A stretch of DNA of 64,000 nucleotides from an uncultured Pseudomonadota bacterium. Lineage in GTDB: Bacteria; Pseudomonadota; Gammaproteobacteria; Steroidobacterales; Steroidobacteraceae. The position numbers were made by a program, and so were the translations under genes. The stretch covers positions 1 to 64,000 of the forward strand of contig CAILZL010000033.1 in NCBI GenBank assembly GCA_903838705.1, in the 5' to 3' direction. Positions 19,660 to 28,114 of this stretch are shown here, piece after piece; within the stretch, counting starts at the first letter, position 1; the number at the start of each line of letters is the position of its first letter. A model generated the notes under the pieces. That model was given only the letters and a program-made list of their open reading frames with translations, was not told where the DNA came from and searched no databases.

Positions 19660-20678
19660 CCATTTCAAGCCGATTCCGGACATGGCTCTGGTTGGCGGCT
19701 GCAATCGTCACGTTGATGACGATTTTCCTCGTTTATTCTTGGCGCTGGCTGCATCAGCCCGATCTTTCACGCAATGTCGTTAGCTACGATGTTCCGCGCG
19801 GTGAGTCTGTATTACAGATCGCACAGGATCTGCATAAAGCTGGCTGGTTGCAGCATCCTCGTATCTGGTCAATCTGGGCGCGCATGCAAGGATTAAGCGG
19901 AAAACTCAGGGCGGGGGAGTATTCATTAACACCGGGTATGTCGCCGGATGCCATTTTGAAGTTATTTACGAGCGGCAAGGTGATCCTGCACAGCCTTACC
20001 ATCACAGAAGGCTCCACATTTGGTGACCTCAGACGTGCACTTGCGCAACGTGATGATATTCAACATACACTGAACAACACTTCTGACACTGAGCTAATGA
20101 AAACTCTGAACCTCCCGGATATCCATCCGGAAGGCCAGTTTTTCCCTGATACTTATCAATTCCCCAAGAACAGCACCGATCTGGCCATTCTTCGTATGGC
20201 GCAGACGAGAATGCAAAGCGAACTGGCCAGAGCATGGCAGGAGCGAGATGCTGAGCTCCTGATCCATACCCCCTATGAGGCTTTGATTCTGGCTTCAATC
20301 ATCGAGAAAGAAACGGCCAAGGCGAATGAAAGGAAATTAATATCAGGTGTCTTCATGGAACGCCTGTCGCGTGAAATGCGCCTGCAGACAGACCCGACCG
20401 TCATCTATGGCCTGGGTGCTGATTACGATGGCAATCTGCACAAGGCGGATTTACTGCGTGATGGCCCTTATAACACCTATACTCGAACTGGCTTGCCGCC
20501 AACTCCGATAGCCCTGCCGGGAGCAGAAGCTCTTCAGGCGGCGGTTCATCCACAAAGAACTGGAGCACTGTATTTTGTCGCAACAGGCAAGGGTGATGGC
20601 AGTCATTTTTTTTCCAGCAATTTGCAGGAACACAACGCCGCAGTACGACGCTATCTGGACACAATACGGAACAACTGA
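19656..20678 (+). CDS. mltG: Endolytic murein transglycosylase
   Basis: YceG/MltG family protein that cuts nascent glycan strands and ends their elongation. 340 residues: one N-terminal membrane helix (about 10-28, LWLAAAIVTLMTIFLVYSW), a LysM-like region with GESVLQIAQDLHKAGWL, then the catalytic domain. The catalytic glutamate lies in ASIIEKETAKANER at about residue 216, with the conserved MRLQTDPTVIYGLG following. ATGA overlap with pabC; tmk follows after 9 bp, as in E. coli. Confidence 0.95.
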   Translation: MTISSRFRTWLWLAAAIVTLMTIFLVYSWRWLHQPDLSRNVVSYDVPRGESVLQIAQDLHKAGWLQHPRIWSIWARMQGLSGKLRAGEYSLTPGMSPDAILKLFTSGKVILHSLTITEGSTFGDLRRALAQRDDIQHTLNNTSDTELMKTLNLPDIHPEGQFFPDTYQFPKNSTDLAILRMAQTRMQSELARAWQERDAELLIHTPYEALILASIIEKETAKANERKLISGVFMERLSREMRLQTDPTVIYGLGADYDGNLHKADLLRDGPYNTYTRTGLPPTPIALPGAEALQAAVHPQRTGALYFVATGKGDGSHFFSSNLQEHNAAVRRYLDTIRNN

Positions 20679-20687
20679 ATAAACACC

Positions 20688-21347
20688 ATGTCGATCGCAC
20701 GCGGAAAATTTATCACTCTGGAAGGTGGCGAAGGCGCTGGCAAGTCCACGCAAATGGCTGCCATTCATTCTGAGTTACAGACAGCAGGGATTGAAGTTGT
20801 ACTCACCCGTGAACCCGGAGGTACTGCGCGTGCGGAACTCCTCAGAAAGATCCTGTTGACCCGTGATGAGGAAGCCATGCCTGAATCATGCGAGCTGTTA
20901 CTGATGTTCGCTGCGCGTGCCACCCATTTGCACAACCTCATCCTGCCATCATTACAACGTGGTGCATGGGTACTGTGTGACCGGTTTACTGACGCGAGTT
21001 ATGCCTATCAGGGTTATGGGCGGGGATTATCACTTGCCAGAATCGCTTATCTGGAAAAATGGGTGCAACAGGGCACCCAGCCCGATCTGACTCTGTTACT
21101 TGATGCCCCTGTTGAGGTTGCATTGCAGCGTGCACGTGCGCGTAACCAGTTGCAGGGTCTGGGAGAAGGGGATCGCTTTGAAGTAGAGCAGACAGCTTTC
21201 TTCGAACGGGTCAGACGTGGCTATCTGGAGCGTGCTCAGGCTGAACCAGACAGGTTCCGTGTGATTGATGCCAGTAAGGATCTGACCAGCGTGACTCAGG
21301 CCACCCGGCTGGCCATCAAGGAATTTATCGAACGGCAGGTAACATGA
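20688..21347 (+). CDS. tmk: Thymidylate kinase
   Basis: Phosphorylates dTMP to dTDP. 219 residues. P-loop EGGEGAGKSTQM near the N-terminus, DRF motif in LCDRFTDASYAYQGYGRGL, and a lid region with RARARNQ...GDRFE typical of gammaproteobacterial enzymes that keep catalytic arginine in the lid. Ends in an ATGA overlap with holB. Confidence 0.96.
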   Translation: MSIARGKFITLEGGEGAGKSTQMAAIHSELQTAGIEVVLTREPGGTARAELLRKILLTRDEEAMPESCELLLMFAARATHLHNLILPSLQRGAWVLCDRFTDASYAYQGYGRGLSLARIAYLEKWVQQGTQPDLTLLLDAPVEVALQRARARNQLQGLGEGDRFEVEQTAFFERVRRGYLERAQAEPDRFRVIDASKDLTSVTQATRLAIKEFIERQVT

Positions 21348-22354
21348 ATCACCCGCTGGAGAGTAATCACACGAACCCGCACCTGCCTTGCCCGTGGCAT
21401 CAGGCCGCATGGACATTGTTGAACCGAAGCTGGGACACACAACGCTTTCCGCATGCCATATTGCTGCATGGTGTACCCGGTCTCGGCAAGAAACTGTTTG
21501 CACAATGGTTTGCTCAAGCTTTGCTGTGTGAGGATCGTGTTGAAGGATTGCGCTCCTGCGGCAAGTGTCCAAGTTGCAAGCTGAACCAGGCCGGATCACA
21601 TCCCGACCTGATTCTGGTTTCACCAGAAGAAGACAAACAGCAGATATCTGTGGATCAGATACGTGCGACCAACGAATCGCTGAGTTTGACCAGCACCCGT
21701 AGTGGTTTCCGGGTGGCCATCATCGAGCCGGCGCATCAGATGACGATTGCGGCCGCAAACAGTCTGCTTAAGACGCTTGAAGAGCCTAACAAAAACACCG
21801 TGATCATCATGGTGACCTCACATGCAGCCAGTCTGTTACCGACGTTACGCAGTCGTTGCCAGCAGATTGGTATTGCGGTGCCGGGCACTTCCAGCGCACA
21901 GGCATGGCTGGAGCAGCAGACCGGCAAAGCGGTATTGCCTGAAGTGCTGAGTTACTCCGGGGGCGCACCTTTACGAGCTATGGAATTCGCACAGGGCACG
22001 TTTGAGGCTCTGCGGCAATCCATGCTGCCCGGGTTGAGCGCACTCACTGACGGTAACGCGGATCTGACCCACCTGGCGCAGGCATGGGCTGATGAACAGT
22101 TACCTGAACGTCTGCGCTGGCTGGATTACTGGCTATCCAGATTGATAAGACAGGAAATTCTCAGAACTGCCGACCCGGTCACGTCCGGGACTTTGCATGG
22201 AGCGCAACAAGTGTTAAACATAAGCGCCATGTATCGGGCGCTGGACAAGTTGCGTGAACTATCCGAGCGTTTACGCCGTACCGCCTTGCAGCCCGAACTG
22301 GCTTTGATGTCGATTCTGATGAGAATTCATCAATCGCTGCACGCCAGAAATTGA
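21344..22354 (+). CDS. holB: DNA polymerase III delta-prime subunit
   Basis: Clamp-loader subunit. 336 residues. AAA+ fold with HGVPGLGKKLFAQWF, a zinc-binding module CGKCPSC followed by KLNQAGSHPDL, VDQIRATNESLSLT, and the SRC motif in TLRSRCQQI. The C-terminal collar helices are more divergent. The order tmk-holB-pilZ matches Pseudomonas/Xanthomonas, but the tatD that often follows is missing. Confidence 0.93.
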   Translation: MNHPLESNHTNPHLPCPWHQAAWTLLNRSWDTQRFPHAILLHGVPGLGKKLFAQWFAQALLCEDRVEGLRSCGKCPSCKLNQAGSHPDLILVSPEEDKQQISVDQIRATNESLSLTSTRSGFRVAIIEPAHQMTIAAANSLLKTLEEPNKNTVIIMVTSHAASLLPTLRSRCQQIGIAVPGTSSAQAWLEQQTGKAVLPEVLSYSGGAPLRAMEFAQGTFEALRQSMLPGLSALTDGNADLTHLAQAWADEQLPERLRWLDYWLSRLIRQEILRTADPVTSGTLHGAQQVLNISAMYRALDKLRELSERLRRTALQPELALMSILMRIHQSLHARN

Positions 22355-22404
22355 GTAAGTCAGAGCAAAGTGGATTGTTTTTCAGTCGCTAATCACAAGA
22401 AGCA

Positions 22405-22767
22405 GTGAGTATTGCAATGGTGCAACCAAGAAGTAAACCCGGCCTGTTGACCTTGACCATCAAGGACAAAAGCGCCCTGTATCTTGCATTCATGCCATTC
22501 GTGAAGAACGGCGGATTGTTCATCCCCACCAACAGCAACTACCGTCTTGGTGATGAAGTGTTCATGCTGCTGAATTTGATGGGAGAAGACGAAAAACTGC
22601 CGGTGGCAGGGAAGGTGATCTGGATGACACCAAAAGGTTCACAGGGAAAACGCACTGCGGGTATCGGCGTGCAGTTCAGCGAACAGGATCGCGGTACTAC
22701 CCAGCGCAAGATTGAAAGTTACCTGGCAGGCGCACTGGGTGGCGACAAGCCTACTCATACGATGTAA
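22405..22767 (+). CDS. pilZ: PilZ-domain protein (PilZ-type)
   Basis: 120 residues from GTG 22405 (an ATG at 22417 is also possible). The KNGGLFIPTNSNYRLGDEVFMLLNLM block, VIWMTPKG and GIGVQF are those of the small type IV pilus PilZ protein. It lacks the RxxxR and D/NxSxxG residues needed for cyclic-di-GMP, as known for canonical PilZ, so it probably acts by protein contact. No other type IV pilus genes are in the window. Confidence 0.87.
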   Translation: MSIAMVQPRSKPGLLTLTIKDKSALYLAFMPFVKNGGLFIPTNSNYRLGDEVFMLLNLMGEDEKLPVAGKVIWMTPKGSQGKRTAGIGVQFSEQDRGTTQRKIESYLAGALGGDKPTHTM

Positions 22768-22809
22768 TCAGGAACAGTCACCGGCAATCTTCTGGTATTA
22801 CCGGTGGTT

Positions 22810-23874
22810 TTACTTGACCAGGGTGATCATAGATTGAGTGCCGCCCTTCAAGACATAGGTATGAAAATCTCGCTCCGATAGAATAAAGGCTGCTGCAGAA
22901 CTGCGGCGCCCATTGTCGCAGTACACAACATAGGGCGTATTGCGATCGAGTGTCTTGAGCTTGATGCGCAGGAAATAAAGCGGAATGTTCAACGCATTGT
23001 CCAGATGCTGGGTTTCGAACTCGGAGGGCAGGCGGACATCCAGCCATTTTGCGCCCTGTGCAATCAACTTTTCTGCTTCATACTGATCTACGTACTCCTG
23101 CATTGGCTCATTCAGCAGCATCCTGAAGTCATCCTTGCCAAGACGCATAAGGCTACCATCGGTCAGCATGGTGACATTGGCGTTGCGCCTGGCTTCTGAT
23201 ATTAGTGCCTCTTCACCAAAGGTATCGCCTTTCACAAGTTCAGCCAGCTTGACGCCATCCTTGTTCAGAGGTGTTTCCCGGGTGACTTGGCATTTACCTT
23301 TGACGATCACATAGAAATAATCGCCTTCTTCACCTTGCTTGATGACGCTCTGACCGGCTTTGAAATCAACTCGCTGCAGCCGCATGAAAATAGCCTGGAT
23401 GTTGGCAGGTGGTACCTTGTGAAAGGCCTTGGTTTGCAACATGAGCGTCATCCAGTCATCAGCCATGTCATCAATCTGGGCGAGGCGTCCCAGTTCACCC
23501 ACTTCATATGTACCGGTCTGATCCCAGGTCAGCATGACATCCAGCAGATCACAGTCGACAGTCAGCAGTTCCGCACGATCTGAAGCGACCACTGCCGTAC
23601 AGCGCCGGGGCAGACTGGGAGAAATAGGGTTACGTGCCTCAGGTGAACCTGCACGGATAATCGCAATATTCTTGCCGTCCTGAACCAGCTCAATGACCCC
23701 ACTGACAAGATAGAAGGCATTCTTGTCTTTATCCCCCTGTTTGAATAACGTCTTATCAAGAGTGAGACTGCGCATTGTCGCTTTGCGAGCCAGTGCATTC
23801 AGGTTTTCGGTCTTCAGGCCATCCAGGGGTGAAAAGGATCTCAAGGTACCGAGATCAAGGGTTTTATTCTCCAT
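22810..23874 (-). CDS. Double cyclic-nucleotide-binding domain protein with C-terminal rhodanese domain
   Basis: 354 residues in three parts: a first CNB-like domain (about 15-120), degenerate in the phosphate cassette; a second CNB domain (about 140-255) with the better cassette FGEEALISEARRNANVTM; and a rhodanese domain (about 265-350) with WLDVRLPSEFETQHLDNALNIP and active-site loop YCDNGRRSSAAA containing the catalytic cysteine. No HTH, kinase or membrane segment, so the CNB part presumably senses a ligand or docks, and the rhodanese part moves sulfur or binds a partner. Monocistronic, convergent with pilZ. Similar fusions occur in gammaproteobacteria; function not settled. Confidence 0.78.
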   Translation of the reverse strand: MENKTLDLGTLRSFSPLDGLKTENLNALARKATMRSLTLDKTLFKQGDKDKNAFYLVSGVIELVQDGKNIAIIRAGSPEARNPISPSLPRRCTAVVASDRAELLTVDCDLLDVMLTWDQTGTYEVGELGRLAQIDDMADDWMTLMLQTKAFHKVPPANIQAIFMRLQRVDFKAGQSVIKQGEEGDYFYVIVKGKCQVTRETPLNKDGVKLAELVKGDTFGEEALISEARRNANVTMLTDGSLMRLGKDDFRMLLNEPMQEYVDQYEAEKLIAQGAKWLDVRLPSEFETQHLDNALNIPLYFLRIKLKTLDRNTPYVVYCDNGRRSSAAAFILSERDFHTYVLKGGTQSMITLVK

Positions 23875-24020
23875 AGTTCGCTGAATGATCTTCTGTGGTG
23901 AGTCAGGCTGTAACGTAAATTAAGGCTTCTGCCGCATCCAATATGGGCAGGATGTTAGCACGCTACTTTAGCGATGACCGCCGACTTTAAGTCAAAAGTG
24001 TGAAGAGCAACGGGGTTTCA

Positions 24021-26072
24021 TCATTGCTTCAACAGGCCCGAGCTCCAGCCCGGATCAGGCTTGAAATGAGCGCCATATTTACCCGCCAGCTCATCCAGCT
24101 TGAGAATCAATTTTTCAGCGCCCACACTGCGGGCATATTGTAATGGGCCACCTCGGAATGGGGCGAATCCGGTGCCAAATATCACTGCTGCGTCCAGCAG
24201 ATCCGCATCGGCAACGATCTGCTCCCGCAGCACGGCCATGGATTCATTCAGCATGGAAAGAATCAGACGATCCGTCAGATCTGATGGAATGGGATTTGTG
24301 CCAGCTTGCGGCTTGATTGGTTTGCCTTCCTGCCATACATAGAATCCCTCGCCGCTCTTCTTGCCCAGCTTTTTCTGCTCAACCAGGGTTTGAATGATTC
24401 TGGCCTGTGGCCTTGAATAGGCCTGAGCCAGAATGGCGCCCACATGTAAGCAGACATCAAGCCCCACCACGTCGGCAAGTTCTATAGGTCCCATAGGCAT
24501 ACCGAAGTCAGTGGCCACCTTGTCCAGCACGGCCAGGGGAACGCCTTCATCGGCAGCACGCATGGCCTCGTTCAGATAAGGCATCAGGATACGATTGACT
24601 ACGAAGCCGGGCGCGCTTCGGCATGGTACGGGCAACTTGTCGAGTTGTCGTGCAAATGCGATTGCCGCCTGCATGACTTCAGGACGGGTAGTGACGGACT
24701 GGATAATCTCTACCAGAGGCATGCGTGCTACCGGATTGAAGAAGTGCAGGCCAACAAAACGTCCCGGATCTTTCAAGCCATTAGATAAAATTTCCAGAAC
24801 GATGCTGGAGGTATTGCTTGCCAGAATGGCCCCCGGCTTCAGCTGTGGTTCAAGACGGGCATAGAGCTCCTTCTTGGCTTCAACGTTTTCAAAAATGGCT
24901 TCAATCACTACATCGGCGCGGCAAACCTGCTTTGCTTCAATATCAGCATTCAAGCGTGCCGCCACTTGCGAACGCTCCTCTACATTCGCATAACGTTTCT
25001 CGAACAATGCGCTGGCTCGGTCCAGAGCAGGCTGTATGAATTGCATGGCCCGATCCTGCAATGACACTTCCAGGCCGCTGATTGCGCACCAGCTTGCAAT
25101 ATCGCCACCCATCACGCCCGCACCCACCACATGTGCATATGTGGCTTTATGACTGGATTTGCCGCCCAGGTTTTTCAGGCGATCCTGAAGCAGAAATACT
25201 CGCACGAGATTGCGGGATGTTGATGTGCAGAACATAGCAGCAATGGACCTTGCTTCCGCTTCAAATGCCGCGCCACCCCGCGCACCATGACGCTGCCATA
25301 AATCAATCACAGCATAGGGTGCCGGATAATGCTCCTGAACAGCGTGCTTGCGTAATTGCTTGCGCATCTTGCTGGCAATGAAAGGCCGTATCCAGCTCAG
25401 GTTCAGCAGCTGTGCCATGAATTTCGCCTGGAATGGCGGCGGTGCAGTCATAGCCAGCTGTTTTGCAGAAGAGCGCAATTCGGCCAGAGGCACCAGACGA
25501 TCTACCAGACCTATATTCAAGGCCTTGTCGGCTTTAATGGACTTACAGGTCAAGATCAAATCCATTGCAATGACAGGGCCTAGCAACCTTACCGTTCGTA
25601 CCGTACCGCCAAATCCGGGATGAATACCCAGCATGACTTCAGGTAACCCCAGGGACGTCTTTGCATCACTTGCTGCAATCCGGTACTTGCAGGCCAGAGC
25701 CAACTCCAGCCCTCCGCCCAGGGCAAAACCATGGATGGCTGCAACGGTCGGGCAGGGCAGTTGTTCCAGTCGATCCAGCACCCGCTGGCCGGAGCGAATC
25801 ATTTCATAGACCTGGTTGGCGGACGCCATGCCCGTAAATTCCTTAATGTCCGCACCGGCAATGAAACCACTCTGCTTGGTTGAGATCACTACCAGGGCCT
25901 TGGGCTTCAATCTTTCCAGCTCGATGAGCTGCTGATCCAGACCTGTCATGGCGTCCCGTGACAGTGTATTGACCGTGGCATCGGGTTTATCGAATTCGAG
26001 CCAGGCGACCTGATCACTATCGATGTGATATCGCCACATGGCAGAACTGCTGTTTGAATTATTGTTGCTCAT
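24021..26072 (-). CDS. Fatty-acid oxidation complex alpha-type protein (enoyl-CoA hydratase / 3-hydroxyacyl-CoA dehydrogenase)
   Basis: FadJ/FadB-like two-enzyme protein of beta-oxidation. From ATG 26072, with AGGACGG just upstream, it has 683 residues; the frame is open to 26153 but those residues do not match the family. The hydratase domain (1-190) has the oxyanion-hole segment HGFALGGGLELALACKYRI and PEVMLGIHPGFGGTVR, carrying both catalytic glutamates. The dehydrogenase domain starts at GAGVMGGDIASWCAISG and has HFFNPVARMPLVEII with the catalytic histidine. A thiolase (fadA/fadI) partner is absent from the window. An EEP nuclease gene lies 55 bp upstream on the same strand. Confidence 0.9.
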   Translation of the reverse strand: MSNNNSNSSSAMWRYHIDSDQVAWLEFDKPDATVNTLSRDAMTGLDQQLIELERLKPKALVVISTKQSGFIAGADIKEFTGMASANQVYEMIRSGQRVLDRLEQLPCPTVAAIHGFALGGGLELALACKYRIAASDAKTSLGLPEVMLGIHPGFGGTVRTVRLLGPVIAMDLILTCKSIKADKALNIGLVDRLVPLAELRSSAKQLAMTAPPPFQAKFMAQLLNLSWIRPFIASKMRKQLRKHAVQEHYPAPYAVIDLWQRHGARGGAAFEAEARSIAAMFCTSTSRNLVRVFLLQDRLKNLGGKSSHKATYAHVVGAGVMGGDIASWCAISGLEVSLQDRAMQFIQPALDRASALFEKRYANVEERSQVAARLNADIEAKQVCRADVVIEAIFENVEAKKELYARLEPQLKPGAILASNTSSIVLEILSNGLKDPGRFVGLHFFNPVARMPLVEIIQSVTTRPEVMQAAIAFARQLDKLPVPCRSAPGFVVNRILMPYLNEAMRAADEGVPLAVLDKVATDFGMPMGPIELADVVGLDVCLHVGAILAQAYSRPQARIIQTLVEQKKLGKKSGEGFYVWQEGKPIKPQAGTNPIPSDLTDRLILSMLNESMAVLREQIVADADLLDAAVIFGTGFAPFRGGPLQYARSVGAEKLILKLDELAGKYGAHFKPDPGWSSGLLKQ

Positions 26073-26127
26073 ACATACCGTCCTTACCTGGCGATGGTTA
26101 TTCGGTAAACAGCCGATAATGTAAACC

Positions 26128-26868
26128 TTATCCTGTATTGATGTCGAACTCACAGATCAGAGGCAGATGATCAGAGAACAACTTGCGGGGAATCTCGAAG
26201 CGATTAATGCTTATCTGTGGCGAGTGCAGGATGAAATCAAGTTCCATGCGCGGCGTCCGGCTTGGATAGGATGGCAGGCCAAGCTGATTGGCACTAGTCA
26301 GACCGGCAGCCTGACAGAACAGGAATATCTCGTGGTCGCCCCAGAAGGTATTGAAGTCACCTGCTACTATCACTGGCTTTCTGGATTGCTTGATCAGACT
26401 GTACAGATAGCGCAATTGATCATGACGATGCCGGAATTTAAGTGACAGATGCACTAGGAAAATCGCACAGTTCTCAAGTTCTAGCTCAATGATCAGTCGC
26501 TTGATGCCCTGATCAAAATAATGGAATCTTTCTCCGTGTACCCTGGGCGCAGACAGAAATGCATTGGACTGCTTACGGACAATGGGCAGCAGATTGTTGA
26601 TCGATGACACACCATATTTGCATTGATAGATGGAATAGTGACCGATTGCATCTGCAATATACTCAGCCTGATTGATCAGACCAGAGCGCACGGAACCGGT
26701 GTCCACCTCAATAAGACCAACAATATCGGGATCTTCATGTTTTATGAATTGTGTGATCTGGTTCAGCACCTGTCGGCTGCTACGTAAATAGCCTGCACCC
26801 GGAACTGGCAGGTGAAATGAAGGGCCGGTACCGGTGGCATAACGAATGTTGTAGAGCAGGAATTTCAT
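26128..26868 (-). CDS. Endonuclease/exonuclease/phosphatase family protein
   Basis: 246 residues from ATG 26868 (MKFLLYNIRYATG). The open frame starts earlier, but the upstream residues are not family-like. All key metal and catalytic motifs are seen: YNIRY, IVGLIEVDTG (Glu), the central HLSLKFRHRHDQLR, AGDFNTFWGD (Asp/Asn), LDFIL and SDHLPLI (Asp-His). No signal peptide, so cytoplasmic. The substrate may be a nucleic acid or a phosphorylated lipid or sugar; it cannot be told from sequence. Divergent from the TIR-like gene. Confidence 0.82.
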   Translation of the reverse strand: MKFLLYNIRYATGTGPSFHLPVPGAGYLRSSRQVLNQITQFIKHEDPDIVGLIEVDTGSVRSGLINQAEYIADAIGHYSIYQCKYGVSSINNLLPIVRKQSNAFLSAPRVHGERFHYFDQGIKRLIIELELENCAIFLVHLSLKFRHRHDQLRYLYSLIKQSRKPVIVAGDFNTFWGDHEIFLFCQAAGLTSANQLGLPSYPSRTPRMELDFILHSPQISINRFEIPRKLFSDHLPLICEFDINTG

Positions 26869-26982
26869 TTGATTACAGGGCAAAAAAACAGTTGTACGTG
26901 TATAACCCGAGCTTACAATTGTGACAATCAGGATTGGCCGAACTACTATTTTGACAGTCCCAGAGCAGCAATGGAGCATTGA

Positions 26983-27444
26983 ATGAGTTCTGTTTCACAA
27001 CAAAACCCGGTCCGGGTGTTTGTCGCACATGCGTTCGCAGTCAATGATGACTATCGGCGTGTGTTTGAATATCTGGAAGGCGCAAGAAATTTTTATTACA
27101 GGAATTGCAGCGTTCCCGAACTGAATGTCTCTCTGGACAAGGACGGTCTCAAGCAGGAACTCCGCAAGCAGATTGGCATTTCAGAAGTTGTGTTGATTCC
27201 GGCCGGTCAATACCAGGCAAACAAGGACTGGATGGACTTTCAGGTGAATTGCGCCAAAGGGCTCGACAAGCCGGTGCTGGTACTCGAAGCATTCGGCATC
27301 ATGGAGAAGTTGCCTGTGCTGCTCGAAGCCTTGGCCGATGAGGTGGTTGGCTGGAATGATCGTGACATTGTGGATGCCATCAAGAGGCAGGCCCGCCATG
27401 AAGAATCGACTCGCTGGGACGTCATCGACTTCAAACTGGACTGA
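26983..27444 (+). CDS. Stand-alone TIR-like domain protein (ThsB/DUF1863-type)
   Basis: 153 residues; ATG 26983 has GGAG 6 nt upstream. The fold pattern VRVFVAHAFAVNDDYRRVFEYL, then VPELNVSLDKDGLKQELRKQI, VVLIPAGQYQANKDWMDF and KPVLVLEAFG matches the TIR-like domain of the ThsB/MTH538 (DUF1863) group by strand order. In the helix where TIR NAD hydrolases have the WxxxE-type glutamate, this protein reads DWMDFQVNCA, with glutamine. It may therefore be catalytically weak or act as a binding or scaffold TIR. No ThsA-like NADase/SLOG effector is adjacent. It ends 14 bp before the dif site. Defence or signalling role is inference. Confidence 0.65.
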   Translation: MSSVSQQNPVRVFVAHAFAVNDDYRRVFEYLEGARNFYYRNCSVPELNVSLDKDGLKQELRKQIGISEVVLIPAGQYQANKDWMDFQVNCAKGLDKPVLVLEAFGIMEKLPVLLEALADEVVGWNDRDIVDAIKRQARHEESTRWDVIDFKLD

Positions 27445-27458
27445 GTAGATTCATTATA

Positions 27459-27486
27459 ACTTCGCATAATGTATATTATGACAAAT
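27459..27486 (+). other. dif: XerCD dif site / left junction of the dif-integrated element
   Basis: XerC arm ACTTCGCATAA, central hexamer TGTATA, XerD arm TTATGACAAAT. The XerC arm and centre fit the gammaproteobacterial dif consensus as I remember it; the XerD arm differs from TTATGTTAAAT at two places. Strand preference of genes flips near here, as expected at the replication terminus. The XerD arm is on the side of the mobile element and may be element-derived. Confidence 0.8.
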
Positions 27487-27557
27487 GCGAAGCACAGGCA
27501 GATACAAGCCCGCATAAGATCGAACCCCTCTCAACCTACGGCATCCCAATCAAGCAC

Positions 27558-27896
27558 TTGGCGCACCTTGCAGGAGTCACCCTGCGAACCGCCAGACGCT
27601 GGAAGCAAGCGGGCAAAGTGTCCGCCGCAGCCACACCTGTCGTCGGTCTACGCTACACAGGGGATCTCGGCTATCTGCACCCAGACTGGAACGGCTTCCG
27701 ACTCGTTAAAGGCAAGCTCTGGACGCCTGAGAACGAGTACGTCAAGCCCAACCACGTCCAAGCGCTTACCATCTACATCCAGACCGTCTCCGCTCAGTTC
27801 CGCGAGATCAAAGCCCTCCGGCAACAGCAAACCCAGAACCAGCCCCAGCCAGTCGTCCGCGCGCCGTGTGTCGCTCGTTTCGGTGGCCGGTCATGA
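27558..27896 (+). CDS. DUF3653-like phage protein with N-terminal helix-turn-helix
   Basis: 112 residues from TTG 27558. The segment LAHLAGVTLRTARRWKQAGK is a helix-turn-helix, followed by HPDWNGFRLVKGKLWTPENEY, the W-x-GFR/LW-P pattern of the DUF3653 family found in filamentous phages of Xanthomonas and relatives (recognised by eye). A coiled, Gln-rich tail follows. Family-like residues appear to extend upstream of the TTG (STYGIPIKH in frame from about 27531), but no ATG, GTG or TTG exists in that frame back through the dif site. The nearest ATG (27478, inside the XerD arm) is in another frame. So either a rare start is used or the 5' end was lost. Probably a phage regulatory protein. Confidence 0.6.
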   Translation: MAHLAGVTLRTARRWKQAGKVSAAATPVVGLRYTGDLGYLHPDWNGFRLVKGKLWTPENEYVKPNHVQALTIYIQTVSAQFREIKALRQQQTQNQPQPVVRAPCVARFGGRS

Positions 27897-28114
27897 TTCG
27901 CGTACGCAAGTGGCGCCACATTCGCCGGATTCGGGTCGCGGGCTATTCGGCGGGCGATCTGAAGCGATGCCTGCAATCGCCCAAGCTCGCGCTGTGGGTG
28001 CTCAAGGCAGAGCTATTCATGCAGCTGTACCGGCTCAGCCCGAAACTGGCTCGCCGGTTCTCGGACTGGCTGCAGCTGCATCAGTCGCCCATTGCATCGA
28101 CGAATCCGAAATAG
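27893..28114 (+). CDS. Small basic protein, unknown
   Basis: 73 residues from ATG 27893, which overlaps the stop of the DUF3653-like gene as ATGA, so translation is likely coupled. Very basic N-terminus (MIRVRKWRHIRRIRVAGYS) and an amphipathic centre (PKLALWVLKAELFMQLYRLS). No signal peptide or clear membrane helix. The basic character would suit nucleic-acid or coat-like binding, but I do not recognise a family. Confidence 0.5.
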   Translation: MIRVRKWRHIRRIRVAGYSAGDLKRCLQSPKLALWVLKAELFMQLYRLSPKLARRFSDWLQLHQSPIASTNPK

